This document shows, piece by piece, positions 1 through 7,677 of a stretch of 14,047 bases of DNA. How positions within the stretch are numbered: position 1 is the stretch's first letter; each line of letters starts with the position of its first letter. Source of the DNA: Bryobacterales bacterium (GTDB lineage: Bacteria; Acidobacteriota; Terriglobia; Bryobacterales; Bryobacteraceae); the NCBI GenBank assembly GCA_003142355.1, contig PLMF01000208.1, positions 1 through 14,047 on the forward strand, written 5' to 3'. The notes beneath the pieces were generated by a model. The model was not told the origin of the DNA, did not search any database, and saw only the letters and a program-made list of their open reading frames with translations. The translations under genes and the position numbers were made by a program.

Positions 1-34
1 CACTTAACGTTGTAATACTAAGAAGGGAGACCGC

Positions 35-259
35 TTGTTCGGATGGGTCAGGACCACATGCCCTGAATATGTTACCGAGAGGTTCTATTGGATTTACACC
101 AAATACGGAGAAGGCGGATGGTATGGAGAACTGCCAGCCGGCCAAGCGCCTGCGTCTAAGTTTATAATATCGTTGTTTGACCAGTCTGCAAGTCAGCAAG
201 ATATGGCGATTGATAAGTTACCAATGAATGAACGGCTGGGAATAGAAAAGAGCTTTTAG
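35..259 (+). CDS. Small hypothetical protein (doubtful)
   Basis: This is a 74-codon reading frame opening with TTG, with an AGAAGGGAG sequence about 6 nt upstream that could serve as a ribosome binding site. An in-frame TAA at 5-7 closes the frame upstream, so it is not simply the visible tail of a longer gene. The product is rich in aromatic residues near its N-terminus (FYWIYTKYGEGGWYGELP) and has no signal peptide, membrane segment or motif I recognise. Base composition is clearly more AT-rich than the rest of the window, which could mean a transferred or decaying piece of DNA. It could equally be a remnant or a chance frame. No function can be assigned. Confidence 0.35.
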   Translation: MFGWVRTTCPEYVTERFYWIYTKYGEGGWYGELPAGQAPASKFIISLFDQSASQQDMAIDKLPMNERLGIEKSF

Positions 260-321
260 GCGCTCACCTTAATGAGTTCCTTAAACCTCCTTTCAACGAA
301 ACTCCCTAACTGCGTGAAGCA

Positions 322-346
322 CCGCGAGCATCCCGCAAACTCGCGG
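322..346. other. Short hairpin downstream of modC
   Basis: CCGCGAG (322-328) and CTCGCGG (340-346) form a 7-bp GC-rich stem with an 11-nt loop, 33 nt past the modC stop codon in the direction of modC transcription. No U-rich run follows it, so it is at most a weak terminator-like structure for the mod operon. The rest of the 260-378 gap shows no gene or clear signal. Confidence 0.25.
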
Positions 347-378
347 CATAGGTTCCGGCCGATTTAAGGCTTGTGTCG

Positions 379-1449
379 TCAACAGCCGCTTTGGCGAGGC
401 TTGGCAGACCACGACAAGTGATGGTCTGCCCCACTCAGGTGCACCGACGTCGTTTTCACGATGGCGCACATGTCGTCGCCGGGTTTCAGTTGAAGCTCCT
501 CGGCGGATTGCGCGGTGATCACGGCCACCAGCGGCACGCCGCAATCCAGTTCCACGCGGGCTAGCGGGCCCTCCGGGATCACCGAGAGCACGCGGCCCGG
601 CAGCCGGTTCCGGACGCTCGAAAGCTGCGGCGAGTCGCGCGTGAGCGCTACATCCTCGGCGCGAATGCACGCCACCACCGGGCCGGTTTCGCCCGAGTCG
701 ACGCACTGCAATTGCGCTGTTCCCACTTGCAGCGTGAGCAGGCCCGAGTGGTGCGAGACGATCTGGGCCGGCAGAACATTCTCGACACCCACGGATTCGG
801 CCACCTGCGCATCGGCCGGGTGACGGAATACGTCCTCCACCGGACCGGCCTGCCGCATTCGGCCGTCCACCATCACCGCCATCCAGTCGCCCAGCGCCAC
901 CGCTTCCATGCGGTCGTGCGTTACAACAATGCTGGGGACGCCGCCATCGAGCAGCATCCGCCGCAGTTCCTGCCGCATGCGACCGCGCGCGGCGGCGTCG
1001 AGCGACGAGAGCGGCTCATCCAGTAGCAGTAGCGCCGGCTCCGCGGCCAGCGCGCGCGCCACCGCCACGCGCTGCTGCTGCCCGCCGGAGAGCGCCCTCG
1101 GATACCGATCAGCCAATTCCGCCAAGCCGAACACATCCATGAGTCTGCGGGCCGTTTCGCGGCGCGCGGCATACTCCACGTTGGCGGCCACGGTCAGGTG
1201 CGGGAACAGCGCGCAGTCCTGGAACAGGAATACCGCGCGGCGCTGTTGGGGCGGCAGGTAAATGCCGAGCGATCCGTCGTACCAGGTCGAATCTCGGAAG
1301 CTGATGGCGCCGTCGTCCGGCCGGTCGAGGCCCGCCAGCAGCCGCAACAACGTGGTCTTGCCCGAGCCGGACGGGCCGAATAGCACCGTCACCGGAGATT
1401 CGTCGAGCGGGATGCGCAGGCTCGCATCCAACTCGAAACCTGAGGCCAT
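379..1449 (-). CDS. modC: Molybdate ABC transporter, ATP-binding protein ModC
   Basis: This is the cytoplasmic ATPase that drives molybdate import through ModB. The 356-aa length fits the family. Visible motifs are Walker A GPSGSGKTT (about 25-33), the Q-loop in FLFQD (Q77), the ABC signature LSGGQQQ (120-126), Walker B LLLLDEP (140-146) and the switch histidine in VVTHD (H178). The C-terminal part, about 276-339, looks like the molybdate-binding TOBE/Mop domain typical of ModC. The start is uncertain. ATG at 1449 has a GGAGG only 3 nt upstream and leaves the family core (FELDASLRI) near the N-terminus. An in-frame ATG at 1485 would add 12 residues and overlap modB by 16 nt. The reading frame stays open further upstream to 1779, but that part is a shadow of modB. 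It is the last gene of modABC. Specificity for tungstate cannot be excluded. Confidence 0.93.
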   Translation of the reverse strand: MASGFELDASLRIPLDESPVTVLFGPSGSGKTTLLRLLAGLDRPDDGAISFRDSTWYDGSLGIYLPPQQRRAVFLFQDCALFPHLTVAANVEYAARRETARRLMDVFGLAELADRYPRALSGGQQQRVAVARALAAEPALLLLDEPLSSLDAAARGRMRQELRRMLLDGGVPSIVVTHDRMEAVALGDWMAVMVDGRMRQAGPVEDVFRHPADAQVAESVGVENVLPAQIVSHHSGLLTLQVGTAQLQCVDSGETGPVVACIRAEDVALTRDSPQLSSVRNRLPGRVLSVIPEGPLARVELDCGVPLVAVITAQSAEELQLKPGDDMCAIVKTTSVHLSGADHHLSWSAKPRQSGC

Positions 1450-1469
1450 CCGCCTCCGGCAGTTGCAGC

Positions 1470-2144
1470 TCAGCTCATTGGCCATAGTGCCCAAACCCGG
1501 CGCTGCAGCGCGTAGGTGAGCGCCAGCACCGCAAATGAGACGGCCACCAGAAACAGCGAGGTCTCCGCCGCCGCACCGTAGTTCAATCCTTGCACCTGGT
1601 CGTAAATGGAAATCGAGACCGTGCGCGTCACCCCCGCGATATTGCCGCCCACCATCAGCACCACGCCGAATTCGCCCATGGTGTGGGCGAAGCTCAGAAT
1701 GGCGCCGGTGGCGATCCCGGGCAGGGCAAGCGGAATGATGACGCGGCGGAAAGTCGCCATCCGAGAGACTCCCAGGCACCAGGAAGCTTCCACAAGTTTG
1801 CGGTCCACCGCGGCAAATGCCGCGGCCACAGGCTGCACCGTGAACGGCAGGCTGTAGAGCACCGAGGCCAGCAGCAGCCCTTGGAACGAGAACGGCAGCA
1901 TGCCGCCGGTGAGCTTGGCATAAAGTGCGCCCACGGGACTGCGCGGGCCGATGGCCAGCAGCACGTAGAACCCCAGAACCGTCGGCGGCAAGACGAGCGG
2001 GAGCGCCACCACGGCTTCCACCAGGAACTTCCAGCGATGCGGCGAAAACGCCAGCCAGTACGCCAGCGGCATTCCCACCGCGAGCAGAATCACGGTGGTC
2101 GAAACCGCCAGCCGCACGCTCAACCAGATAGCTTGCCAGTCCAT
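1470..2144 (-). CDS. modB: Molybdate ABC transporter, permease ModB
   Basis: This is the inner-membrane channel subunit of the molybdate importer, 224 aa and the usual ModB length. Hydrophobic segments are spread along the chain (for example 14-32, 42-65, 87-112, 140-165 and 190-215), consistent with about five or six membrane helices. The EAA loop that docks on ModC is clear at about 119-143, with EASWCLGVSR followed by a PLALPG ending. The stretch GEFGVVLMVGGNIAG (157-171), followed by TRTVSISIYD, is very characteristic of ModB. The ATG lies 1 nt after the modA stop codon, so the two are probably translationally coupled. modC follows at once on the same strand. Confidence 0.95.
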   Translation of the reverse strand: MDWQAIWLSVRLAVSTTVILLAVGMPLAYWLAFSPHRWKFLVEAVVALPLVLPPTVLGFYVLLAIGPRSPVGALYAKLTGGMLPFSFQGLLLASVLYSLPFTVQPVAAAFAAVDRKLVEASWCLGVSRMATFRRVIIPLALPGIATGAILSFAHTMGEFGVVLMVGGNIAGVTRTVSISIYDQVQGLNYGAAAETSLFLVAVSFAVLALTYALQRRVWALWPMS

Positions 2145-2145
2145 A

Positions 2146-2895
2146 TCACTTCTCTGGCAACGAGAATCCGTACTCCTTCAAGATGCGGCGCGCGCCGTCG
2201 CCCAGAAGAAACGCGCGCAACTCCCGGGCCGCCTTCGAGTCTTTCAAGATGAGGCCGCCCTGCTCGATCTTCGGGTAAGCCGTACCAGGCACTTCCCAAT
2301 AGCGTCCCTGACCGCGGACCGGCGGCGCCAGCGCCAGCGAGAGGGCCACGATTCCCACGTCCGCCGCGCCGCTCTGGACAAATTCGAGCGTCTGCGCAAC
2401 ATTCTCACCCAGCACCAGCTTCCCCGCGACGCCTTCGTAGACGCCCAGCGAGCGCAGGGCCGCTTCCGCCGCCCGGCCGTACGGCGCGTGCCGCGGGTTG
2501 GCGATGGCGACGTGCCGCACCGAAGCCGCCCGTAGCGCGGTGGAAGGGTCCAGCGGCGATGAGGCCGGCACCCATACCACGATGCGGCCCACCGCATACA
2601 CAAACAGCGAATCGCGCGCGCCGATCCCCTCTTCGACGAGCTTGCGCGGATACTCCGCGTCCGCCGAAAGGAAAATGTCGAAGGGCGCCTTGTTGCGGAT
2701 CTGCGCATAGAAATTGCCGGACGAGCCGTACGCCGTCTCCAGATCCACCTCGGGATGCGCCGCGCGGAATTCCCGCGAAACTTCCTCCAGCGCGAAGTGC
2801 AAATCCGCTGCCGCCGCAATCCTCACTTTGTGCGGCTCCGCCCGCCGCCCGCAGGCGGCCGAGAGCAGGCAGAATAGTAGGAAGCCCCACCGCAT
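2146..2895 (-). CDS. modA: Molybdate-binding (lipo)protein ModA
   Basis: This is the extracytoplasmic substrate-binding protein that captures molybdate and delivers it to ModB. From the chosen ATG it is 249 aa and begins MRWGFLLFCLLSAACGRR, a short hydrophobic signal ending in a lipobox-like LSAAC, so Cys15 is probably lipidated. The start is chosen for this signal peptide, although no good ribosome binding site is visible. An in-frame ATG at 2937 would add 14 residues in front of the signal. Family hallmarks are IAAAADLHFALEEV near the mature N-terminus, then GSSGNFYAQI and APFDIFLSADAEYP, which contribute oxyanion-binding residues in ModA, and a C-terminal KEYGF. It is the first gene of modABC and divergent from the AlkD-like gene. 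Confidence 0.92.
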   Translation of the reverse strand: MRWGFLLFCLLSAACGRRAEPHKVRIAAAADLHFALEEVSREFRAAHPEVDLETAYGSSGNFYAQIRNKAPFDIFLSADAEYPRKLVEEGIGARDSLFVYAVGRIVVWVPASSPLDPSTALRAASVRHVAIANPRHAPYGRAAEAALRSLGVYEGVAGKLVLGENVAQTLEFVQSGAADVGIVALSLALAPPVRGQGRYWEVPGTAYPKIEQGGLILKDSKAARELRAFLLGDGARRILKEYGFSLPEK

Positions 2896-2919
2896 GGACG
2901 ACAATGGCACTATTAGAGG

Positions 2920-2947
2920 ACAATACCACAGGTCCATGGAGATGCAA
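2920..2947 (-). promoter_or_regulatory. Possible modA promoter
   Basis: Read on the minus strand there is TTGCAT (2947-2942), a 16-nt spacer, then TATTGT (2925-2920), which resembles weak -35 and -10 boxes. Transcription would start near 2913, giving a short leader before the modA ATG at 2895. No palindrome resembling the E. coli ModE operator was seen. The element overlaps the ribosome binding site and first bases of the divergent AlkD-like gene. Confidence 0.3.
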
Positions 2948-3685
2948 ATGAAGAAGAAACCGGAAGCCCTGGTAGCTGAGATTCGGGCCTGGTGCGCCGC
3001 GCATCAAGACCCCAAGAAGGCTGGCAAGTGGGCCCGCTACTTCCGCGAGGGCTACGACTCGTGGGGCCTGCTCGACAAGGACCATCCGATCTGGAACGAA
3101 AAGCAGCAGGAGTGGCTGGGGAGCCACGCCGCCTTAGGGTTGCGCGGTTTCCTGAAGGCCGGTGAGTTGTTGTTCCAGAGCGGGAAGTACGAAGAGGGCG
3201 CCCTGGCCATCCGCTTTCTCAAAACGCGGCGCGACGAGCTTGATGCCAACTCCGTTGGCAAGCTGGCCAAATGGTTCGCGGCCGGAATTCAGAACTGGGC
3301 GCACACGGATGTTCTCTGTGGAGAGGTGATTGCGCCGTTGCTCGAGAGCCGCCGAATCGACCTCACCGTACTGGCCGGCTGGCGCGAATCGGAGTTCAAG
3401 TACCAGCGAAGGGCCGTGCCGGTGGCCATGCTCGGCCTGCTCAAGACGCGGCCGGAAATCCCGCCGCTGCTGGACTTCCTGCGGCCGCTCATGATGGACG
3501 AAGAGCGCGTGGTGCACCAGGGCGCCGGTTGGTTGCTGCGCGAAGCATGGAAGAAGGACCCTAAGCCGGTGGAGGCATTTCTGCTCGAGTGGAAGGATCG
3601 GGCACCCAGGCTGATCTTTCAGTACGCCACCGAGAAGATGACGCCGGCCGCGCGCGCCCGCTTCCGCCGCGGCAGGTCTTCGTGA
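2948..3685 (+). CDS. DNA alkylation repeat protein, AlkD-like glycosylase
   Basis: This 245-aa all-helical protein belongs to the DNA alkylation repeat (HEAT-like, AlkD/COG4912) family. Members excise N3- and N7-alkylated purines from DNA. Residues W117 and D121 in NWAHTD have the Trp-x3-Asp spacing of the catalytic W109/D113 pair of Bacillus cereus AlkD, and R154 or R155 in FKYQRRAV fits the essential arginine, so the protein is probably active. The tail, with VVHQGAGWLLREAWKKDP and then FQYATEKM, is also typical of the family. The start is ATG 2948 because GGAG lies 6 nt upstream. ATGs at 2936 and 2942 are in frame but have no such site. Its stop is 1 nt from that of the convergent SEC-C gene. 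The match is to the family, and alkylbase specificity is inferred. Confidence 0.85.
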   Translation: MKKKPEALVAEIRAWCAAHQDPKKAGKWARYFREGYDSWGLLDKDHPIWNEKQQEWLGSHAALGLRGFLKAGELLFQSGKYEEGALAIRFLKTRRDELDANSVGKLAKWFAAGIQNWAHTDVLCGEVIAPLLESRRIDLTVLAGWRESEFKYQRRAVPVAMLGLLKTRPEIPPLLDFLRPLMMDEERVVHQGAGWLLREAWKKDPKPVEAFLLEWKDRAPRLIFQYATEKMTPAARARFRRGRSS

Positions 3686-3686
3686 T

Positions 3687-6251
3687 TTATTCCTTGAGGC
3701 CCAGTTCGGCACGGATGCGGGCTACATCGCAATACGGTTCGCCGGTCTGGCGTTTGTGCCCCTCGATATTCTCGAAGTCCCGTAGAAGGGCCGAGACCTT
3801 CAGCCGGCCGGCGGCGGTCTTCACGGCCTGGCGCGGAGTCTGGCCGTCGAGCACGGGAAGCGCCATATCGGGCCACTTGGCGGTATGCTGCTCCATGTAC
3901 TCCGTAATCAGTTTGTTGCGCACCTCGGGTGGGATCTCGTCTCGCACCGGTTCGGCGGGGCGAGGATCGTTGAGAGATCGGCGCTTCATCTCGCGCTGCG
4001 TGGTGAACTCATCGCGCAGGTGCTTCAATGCCGGGCCGGCCAGGTCGGCGAGCATCCGCTTACCTCGCTCATGGCGCTTCTTCGAGTTGGTCTCCAATGC
4101 CAGTTCCGCGCCTTCGACCCGCACGTTGCCCAGCACCGTGTTCCCTTTCTCGCCGACCGCTCCCCTCAACCAGACGTAGTGCTTCCCCTCGTCGTCTTCG
4201 TTGATTTCAGGGCAGCTTCGAAGAGCCGCGGTGAGCGTCTCGCGGACCGCCACCCGGTACACGGCTTTGGAGAACAGGATCTCGTCGCCATCCGTATTGG
4301 ACAACTTGAGCGCTTCGACCCATTCGGCGTGGAGTTCCTCCGGCTGGCGGCGGATGCGGGGCAAGTTGCGCTTCAGATACTCGGGCCAGGGCATGCCGGT
4401 GCGGAGCCGGTCCTCCTCCATCCAAGCGCGCAGTGGTTCCAGTTGCTTACGAGGGACGGTAATGCCCACACCGCTGAACTCGTGGCCGCGTTCGCCGGGG
4501 ACCACGCGCGCGAGCAAGCCGTCCCAGCGCACCAGCCGTTTCGACATGTTCACGTCGTGTACGAAGAAGATTTCGCCGGTTACCAGGTCCTTCACTTCGA
4601 TGCCGCTTGCGACCTTGACCTCCCGCACCTCGTACAGCCCGACAAAACTGAGCGACCATGCTTCGACCAACTCGCGCTCGTGCGGCGCGAGACTGGCGCC
4701 GTGCTTGAGCAAGTACTCCCGCATGATGGTGTGGCCGAGACGCGGTGGAACCCAGTCGTGCATCATCCAATCGATCAAGGGGGGCGCTTGGTCGCCTTCG
4801 ACCGGGTTGTCGCCGAAAAACTCCTCCTGTGCCAGACGGGTGTCGCGTTTGGAGGCGGTTTCCATGAGGAATTTGCCCAGCCGGTTGCGCAATCCGACGA
4901 ATTCGCCAGGTATGGCCGGCGCCGCACTCTGAGGCCCCGGCCTCTCATCGGAATCGAGATGGCATTTCTTGTACTTCTTGCCGCTGCCGCACCAGCATGG
5001 GTCGTTGCGTCCGGGCGTGTACCGTCTCTGGACCGGCTCCGGCGGTAGCGCGAAATCCTCCTGCTCTTCTTCTTCGTCGGCTTCCCAAACAGCCTTACCG
5101 GCGCAGATGTCGTACACCGTCCAAGGGGAGTGCTGCGCGGGCAGCGGAGGAGGGGGACCACTAGCGCCAATCTCAATCAGGTCCTCGCACTCCCGGCGAC
5201 TCTTGCGCGGCAGCCGGGCTGAGTGCCGCCGCATCAGCGTACGGGCAGGTTCGACGCCCGCACGGCCGCGCGCCGCGATCATGGTGCCCATCAGCGTGGG
5301 AAGAAAGGCGCCGATATCCGGAGTCGGAATGCGGTCGAGATTCTCGCCCAGCCGCGCGAGCAACTCGCCCGTGGCGTCGAACCCGGGATGGAGGAGCAAT
5401 CTCTCCAGCACCGCAATCCGCTCGTTTGCGCCGAGGCCGGGAGCGATTTCGCCGAACACGCGCGCAGCCTGTTGGGGATTGCGGTCAATGATGCGATCCA
5501 ACGCCCAACCGGCGGCGCCGGATAAATCCACATGGTCCAGGACGGTGAACTCCAGCAGGTGCGGGATCGCGCCGACGTGACCGATCTCACCCAGCAGGGC
5601 GAGTGTGTCCTCCACCACATCCACGTCGTCCTCGGGCAGGAAACTCTGCGCCCAGCCACGCAGCACTCCAACCAGGAGAGGGACGATGGACTCTCCTTCC
5701 TGGACCAGCGCGTCGACGGCTTGCGCATCCAGGTCTTCGCCGACCTGCAATTGATGGATGAGCCGGTACGGCCGCAGGCGGGCGGTCACGGCCGCGGGTT
5801 CCAGGTCCCGCCGCCGGCGCAACGCTTCGACCACCAATTCGATCCGCTCTTCCTTGCTTAGGTCCTTAGATCCTTCGATGTCGTCCAAGCCGAATGGAAG
5901 CGGCGCGGGCCCGAGAGCCTCAAGACCTTCCTCGTCGAGCAACACCTTGCTTAAAGCCAGTTCGGCCAGCCCCTGGGAAAGCGCCTCTTGCCCGGAAAGC
6001 AGTTCGGACAGCTCCAGGTAAGGAGGCCACGTGCAGGGCTGGGCTTGGGCGGCGTGCCACAAGTAGTCCTCGGCGCCGGCCAGGTCGCCCGCCTCCCGCC
6101 GCAGCCGGCTCATTCCCAGGAGCGCGATGTGGTCATCGGGCTCCAGGTCCAGCAGACGCCGATATGCCTGCTCGGAAGTGATTTTGCCGCGGTCGACATC
6201 GCGCAGCAGACGGGAACGGCTTTCAATGATCGATTCCGATAGAAGAAGCAT
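3687..6251 (-). CDS. Large multidomain SEC-C motif protein
   Basis: This is an 854-aa protein of unknown function. The N-terminal 25-105 region is helical and TPR-like (DLEPDDHIALLGMSRLRR onward). Residues about 175-345 look like HEAT-type helical repeats (VEDTLALLGEIGHVGAIPHL). An acidic linker (EADEEEEQED) leads to a SEC-C zinc-binding motif at 414-433, GRNDPCWCGSGKKYKKCH, matching CxCx8CH. The long region after it contains a beta-rich segment (LVTGEIFFVHDV, RWDGLLARVVPGERG) often seen in such proteins. The last 75 residues include LPVLDGQTPRQAV, as in many SEC-C proteins and MbcA/ParS-like antitoxin domains. No catalytic motif was found. The start is not firm: ATG 6251 was chosen, but in-frame ATG 6266 and TTG 6293 are alternatives, and none has a strong ribosome binding site. 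Confidence 0.8.
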   Translation of the reverse strand: MLLLSESIIESRSRLLRDVDRGKITSEQAYRRLLDLEPDDHIALLGMSRLRREAGDLAGAEDYLWHAAQAQPCTWPPYLELSELLSGQEALSQGLAELALSKVLLDEEGLEALGPAPLPFGLDDIEGSKDLSKEERIELVVEALRRRRDLEPAAVTARLRPYRLIHQLQVGEDLDAQAVDALVQEGESIVPLLVGVLRGWAQSFLPEDDVDVVEDTLALLGEIGHVGAIPHLLEFTVLDHVDLSGAAGWALDRIIDRNPQQAARVFGEIAPGLGANERIAVLERLLLHPGFDATGELLARLGENLDRIPTPDIGAFLPTLMGTMIAARGRAGVEPARTLMRRHSARLPRKSRRECEDLIEIGASGPPPPLPAQHSPWTVYDICAGKAVWEADEEEEQEDFALPPEPVQRRYTPGRNDPCWCGSGKKYKKCHLDSDERPGPQSAAPAIPGEFVGLRNRLGKFLMETASKRDTRLAQEEFFGDNPVEGDQAPPLIDWMMHDWVPPRLGHTIMREYLLKHGASLAPHERELVEAWSLSFVGLYEVREVKVASGIEVKDLVTGEIFFVHDVNMSKRLVRWDGLLARVVPGERGHEFSGVGITVPRKQLEPLRAWMEEDRLRTGMPWPEYLKRNLPRIRRQPEELHAEWVEALKLSNTDGDEILFSKAVYRVAVRETLTAALRSCPEINEDDEGKHYVWLRGAVGEKGNTVLGNVRVEGAELALETNSKKRHERGKRMLADLAGPALKHLRDEFTTQREMKRRSLNDPRPAEPVRDEIPPEVRNKLITEYMEQHTAKWPDMALPVLDGQTPRQAVKTAAGRLKVSALLRDFENIEGHKRQTGEPYCDVARIRAELGLKE

Positions 6252-6264
6252 GGGAGAGCTTCTC

Positions 6265-6293
6265 ATTCTAACGCGCCAAACGCTTGTAACCAA
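6265..6293 (-). promoter_or_regulatory. Possible promoter for the SEC-C gene
   Basis: On the minus strand TTGGTT (6293-6288) and TAGAAT (6270-6265) are separated by 17 nt. Transcription would begin near 6258, leaving a very short leader before the ATG at 6251. If real, it excludes the upstream start candidates at 6266 and 6293. Its -35 box overlaps that of the oppositely directed xdh promoter. Confidence 0.3.
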
Positions 6294-6302
6294 TTTGTAA
6301 CC
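6284..6302. repeat. Direct repeat TTGTAACC, 11-nt period
   Basis: TTGTAACC occurs at 6284-6291 and again at 6295-6302, separated by AAT. The 11-nt period places both copies on one face of the helix, and they cover the -35 box and spacer of the xdh promoter. This geometry suits a tandem-site regulator. No regulator gene is present in the window. Confidence 0.45.
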
Positions 6303-6312
6303 TTGCTATATT
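6284..6312 (+). promoter_or_regulatory. Predicted sigma-70-type promoter of the xdh cluster
   Basis: TTGTAA at 6284-6289 and TATATT at 6307-6312 are separated by exactly 17 nt, a good fit to -35 and -10 consensus boxes, in a locally AT-rich stretch of an otherwise GC-rich window. Initiation would be near 6319, giving a leader of about 34 nt before the ATG at 6353. This is the only convincing promoter seen for the six plus-strand genes that follow. Confidence 0.55.
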
Positions 6313-6352
6313 TTGGTGAGGTTGTGTGGGAGCATTGTCTCCAGAGGGAAGC

Positions 6353-7207
6353 ATGTTCGATACCGTCGAAGCTTTCTATCGTCCTGGCACCGTTCGCGAA
6401 GCGCTTCGTCTGCTTCAAAACGGGAAGAACCGGGCGCGGGTTGTGGCGGGGGGCACGGACCTCGTGGTCGAGGCGGACCAGTCCATCCGCTTCTTGATCG
6501 ACATCACGCACGCTGGCTTGAGCTATATCCGCCGCAAAGGCAAAGCCTGCGTCATCGGCGCCACCACCACCATGGCGACGCTCGAAAACTCGCCCGCTAT
6601 CCGCGCGCTGGCCGACGGCATCCTGGCGCGGGCCGCGGCTACCTGCGGCTCGGTGCAGATCCGCAACATGGCCACGCTGGGAGGCAACCTGGCAAACGGC
6701 TCGCCGGCGGCGGATACCGCTACGCCGCTGCTGGCGCTGGACGCCGAGGTGGTGCTGGCGGACGCGCGCGGGCGGCGCAAGATTCCCCTGACCGAGTTCT
6801 ACTCGAGTCGGGGAAAGACCAAAGTGCTGCTCATCGAAGTTGCCATCCCGGCGCTGCCGCGCGGCGGGCGCTGGTCGTTTCAGAAACTGGGACGCACGGA
6901 AAGCGATATCTCGCTGGTGAATGCGGCAGCCGGTCTTCAGTTGGATTCTCAGGGACGCGCGAAATGGGTGCGTATCGCGCTGGGCGCGGTGGCGCCAACG
7001 CCCATCCGCGCCGTCAACGCGGAGAAACTCCTGGTGGGACGCAAGGTGGACCAAAGCACCCTGGCCGAAGTGTGCGACGAAGTGGCGCGTGAAGTGCGGC
7101 CCATTACCGACGTGCGCGCCTCGGCGGAATACCGCCGCGACATGTGCCGTGTGCTGGTGAGGCGGGCGCTCGAAGAGTGCGCCGCCCGAACGGGGTGCTC
7201 GCTATGA
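6353..7207 (+). CDS. xdhB: Mo hydroxylase (xanthine dehydrogenase family), FAD subunit
   Basis: This 284-aa FAD-binding subunit of a three-subunit molybdenum hydroxylase passes electrons from the 2Fe-2S subunit to an external acceptor (NAD+ in classical xanthine dehydrogenases). FAD-binding signatures are VVAGGTDLVVE (30-40), GATTTMATLE (69-78) and SVQIRNMATLGGNLANG (100-116) followed by SPAADTATPLLAL, all in family order. The length matches E. coli XdhB (about 290 aa), and the symbol follows E. coli naming. Start ATG 6353 is preceded by AGAGGGA and follows the predicted promoter. The frame is open for 9 more codons upstream, but these have no support. Its stop overlaps the start of the next gene (ATGA), implying coupled translation. 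Confidence 0.9.
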   Translation: MFDTVEAFYRPGTVREALRLLQNGKNRARVVAGGTDLVVEADQSIRFLIDITHAGLSYIRRKGKACVIGATTTMATLENSPAIRALADGILARAAATCGSVQIRNMATLGGNLANGSPAADTATPLLALDAEVVLADARGRRKIPLTEFYSSRGKTKVLLIEVAIPALPRGGRWSFQKLGRTESDISLVNAAAGLQLDSQGRAKWVRIALGAVAPTPIRAVNAEKLLVGRKVDQSTLAEVCDEVAREVRPITDVRASAEYRRDMCRVLVRRALEECAARTGCSL

Positions 7208-7677
7208 AGACCATGGAAGTTCGTCTCAACGTGAACGGGGAAGCGAAGCAGTGGACCATAGCCCCCGGCGATCTTCTGCTGGATGTGCTGCGCCGCCAGG
7301 GCTACTTCGGCGTGAAGCGCGGCTGCGAGGCGGGCGAATGCGGCGCCTGCACGGTTCTCGTCGACGGCAAGCCCATCAATTCGTGCCTCATGTTCGCCGC
7401 GCAGGCGGAAGGGTCGGACGTACTGACCATCGAGGGAATGGCCCACGGCGACACGCTGGATCCGATCCAGGAAGCTTTCCTGGACCATGGCGCGGTGCAG
7501 TGTGGATTCTGCACTCCGGCCATGATTCTGAACGCCAAGGCGCTGCTGGACCAGAAGCCGCATCCCAGCGAGGAAGAAGTGCGCGAGGCGTTGGCCGGGA
7601 CGTATTGCCGTTGCACTGGGTTCCGCAAGCCGGTTGAGGCGGTGCTGGCGGCGGCAGGGAGAAGGGCAAAGGCATGA
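7204..7677 (+). CDS. xdhC: Mo hydroxylase (xanthine dehydrogenase family), 2Fe-2S subunit
   Basis: This 157-aa iron-sulfur subunit relays electrons from the molybdenum centre to FAD. The N-terminal plant-ferredoxin-like domain binds one cluster through C41, C46, C49 and C61 (GCEAGECGACTVLVDGKPIN). The C-terminal helical domain binds the second through C100, C103, C135 and C137 (QCGFCTPAMI and YCRCTGFRKP). All eight ligands are present and the length is normal. The start is ATG 7204, which overlaps the stop of the FAD gene as ATGA; ATG 7213 is a possible alternative. The stop overlaps the next start in the same way. The name follows E. coli XdhC and should not be confused with the MoCo-sulfurating XdhC chaperone of other bacteria. 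Confidence 0.95.
   Translation: MKTMEVRLNVNGEAKQWTIAPGDLLLDVLRRQGYFGVKRGCEAGECGACTVLVDGKPINSCLMFAAQAEGSDVLTIEGMAHGDTLDPIQEAFLDHGAVQCGFCTPAMILNAKALLDQKPHPSEEEVREALAGTYCRCTGFRKPVEAVLAAAGRRAKA

Noticed and set aside
1486..1779. N-terminal extension of modC over modB (start at 1779)
   Set aside because: The extra residues are an out-of-frame reading of the conserved modB 3' half and have no ABC-protein character. Family length fits a start at 1449 or 1485.
2714..2947. N-terminal extension of the AlkD-like protein (start at 2714)
   Set aside because: It reads antisense through the start of modA and its signal peptide. GGAG before ATG 2948 and the family N-terminus favour the short form.
3885..5048. 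Plus-strand open frame (387 codons) opposite the SEC-C gene
   Set aside because: It is antisense to a continuous frame that contains a perfect SEC-C motif and coherent helical repeats. The plus-strand translation shows no family signal.
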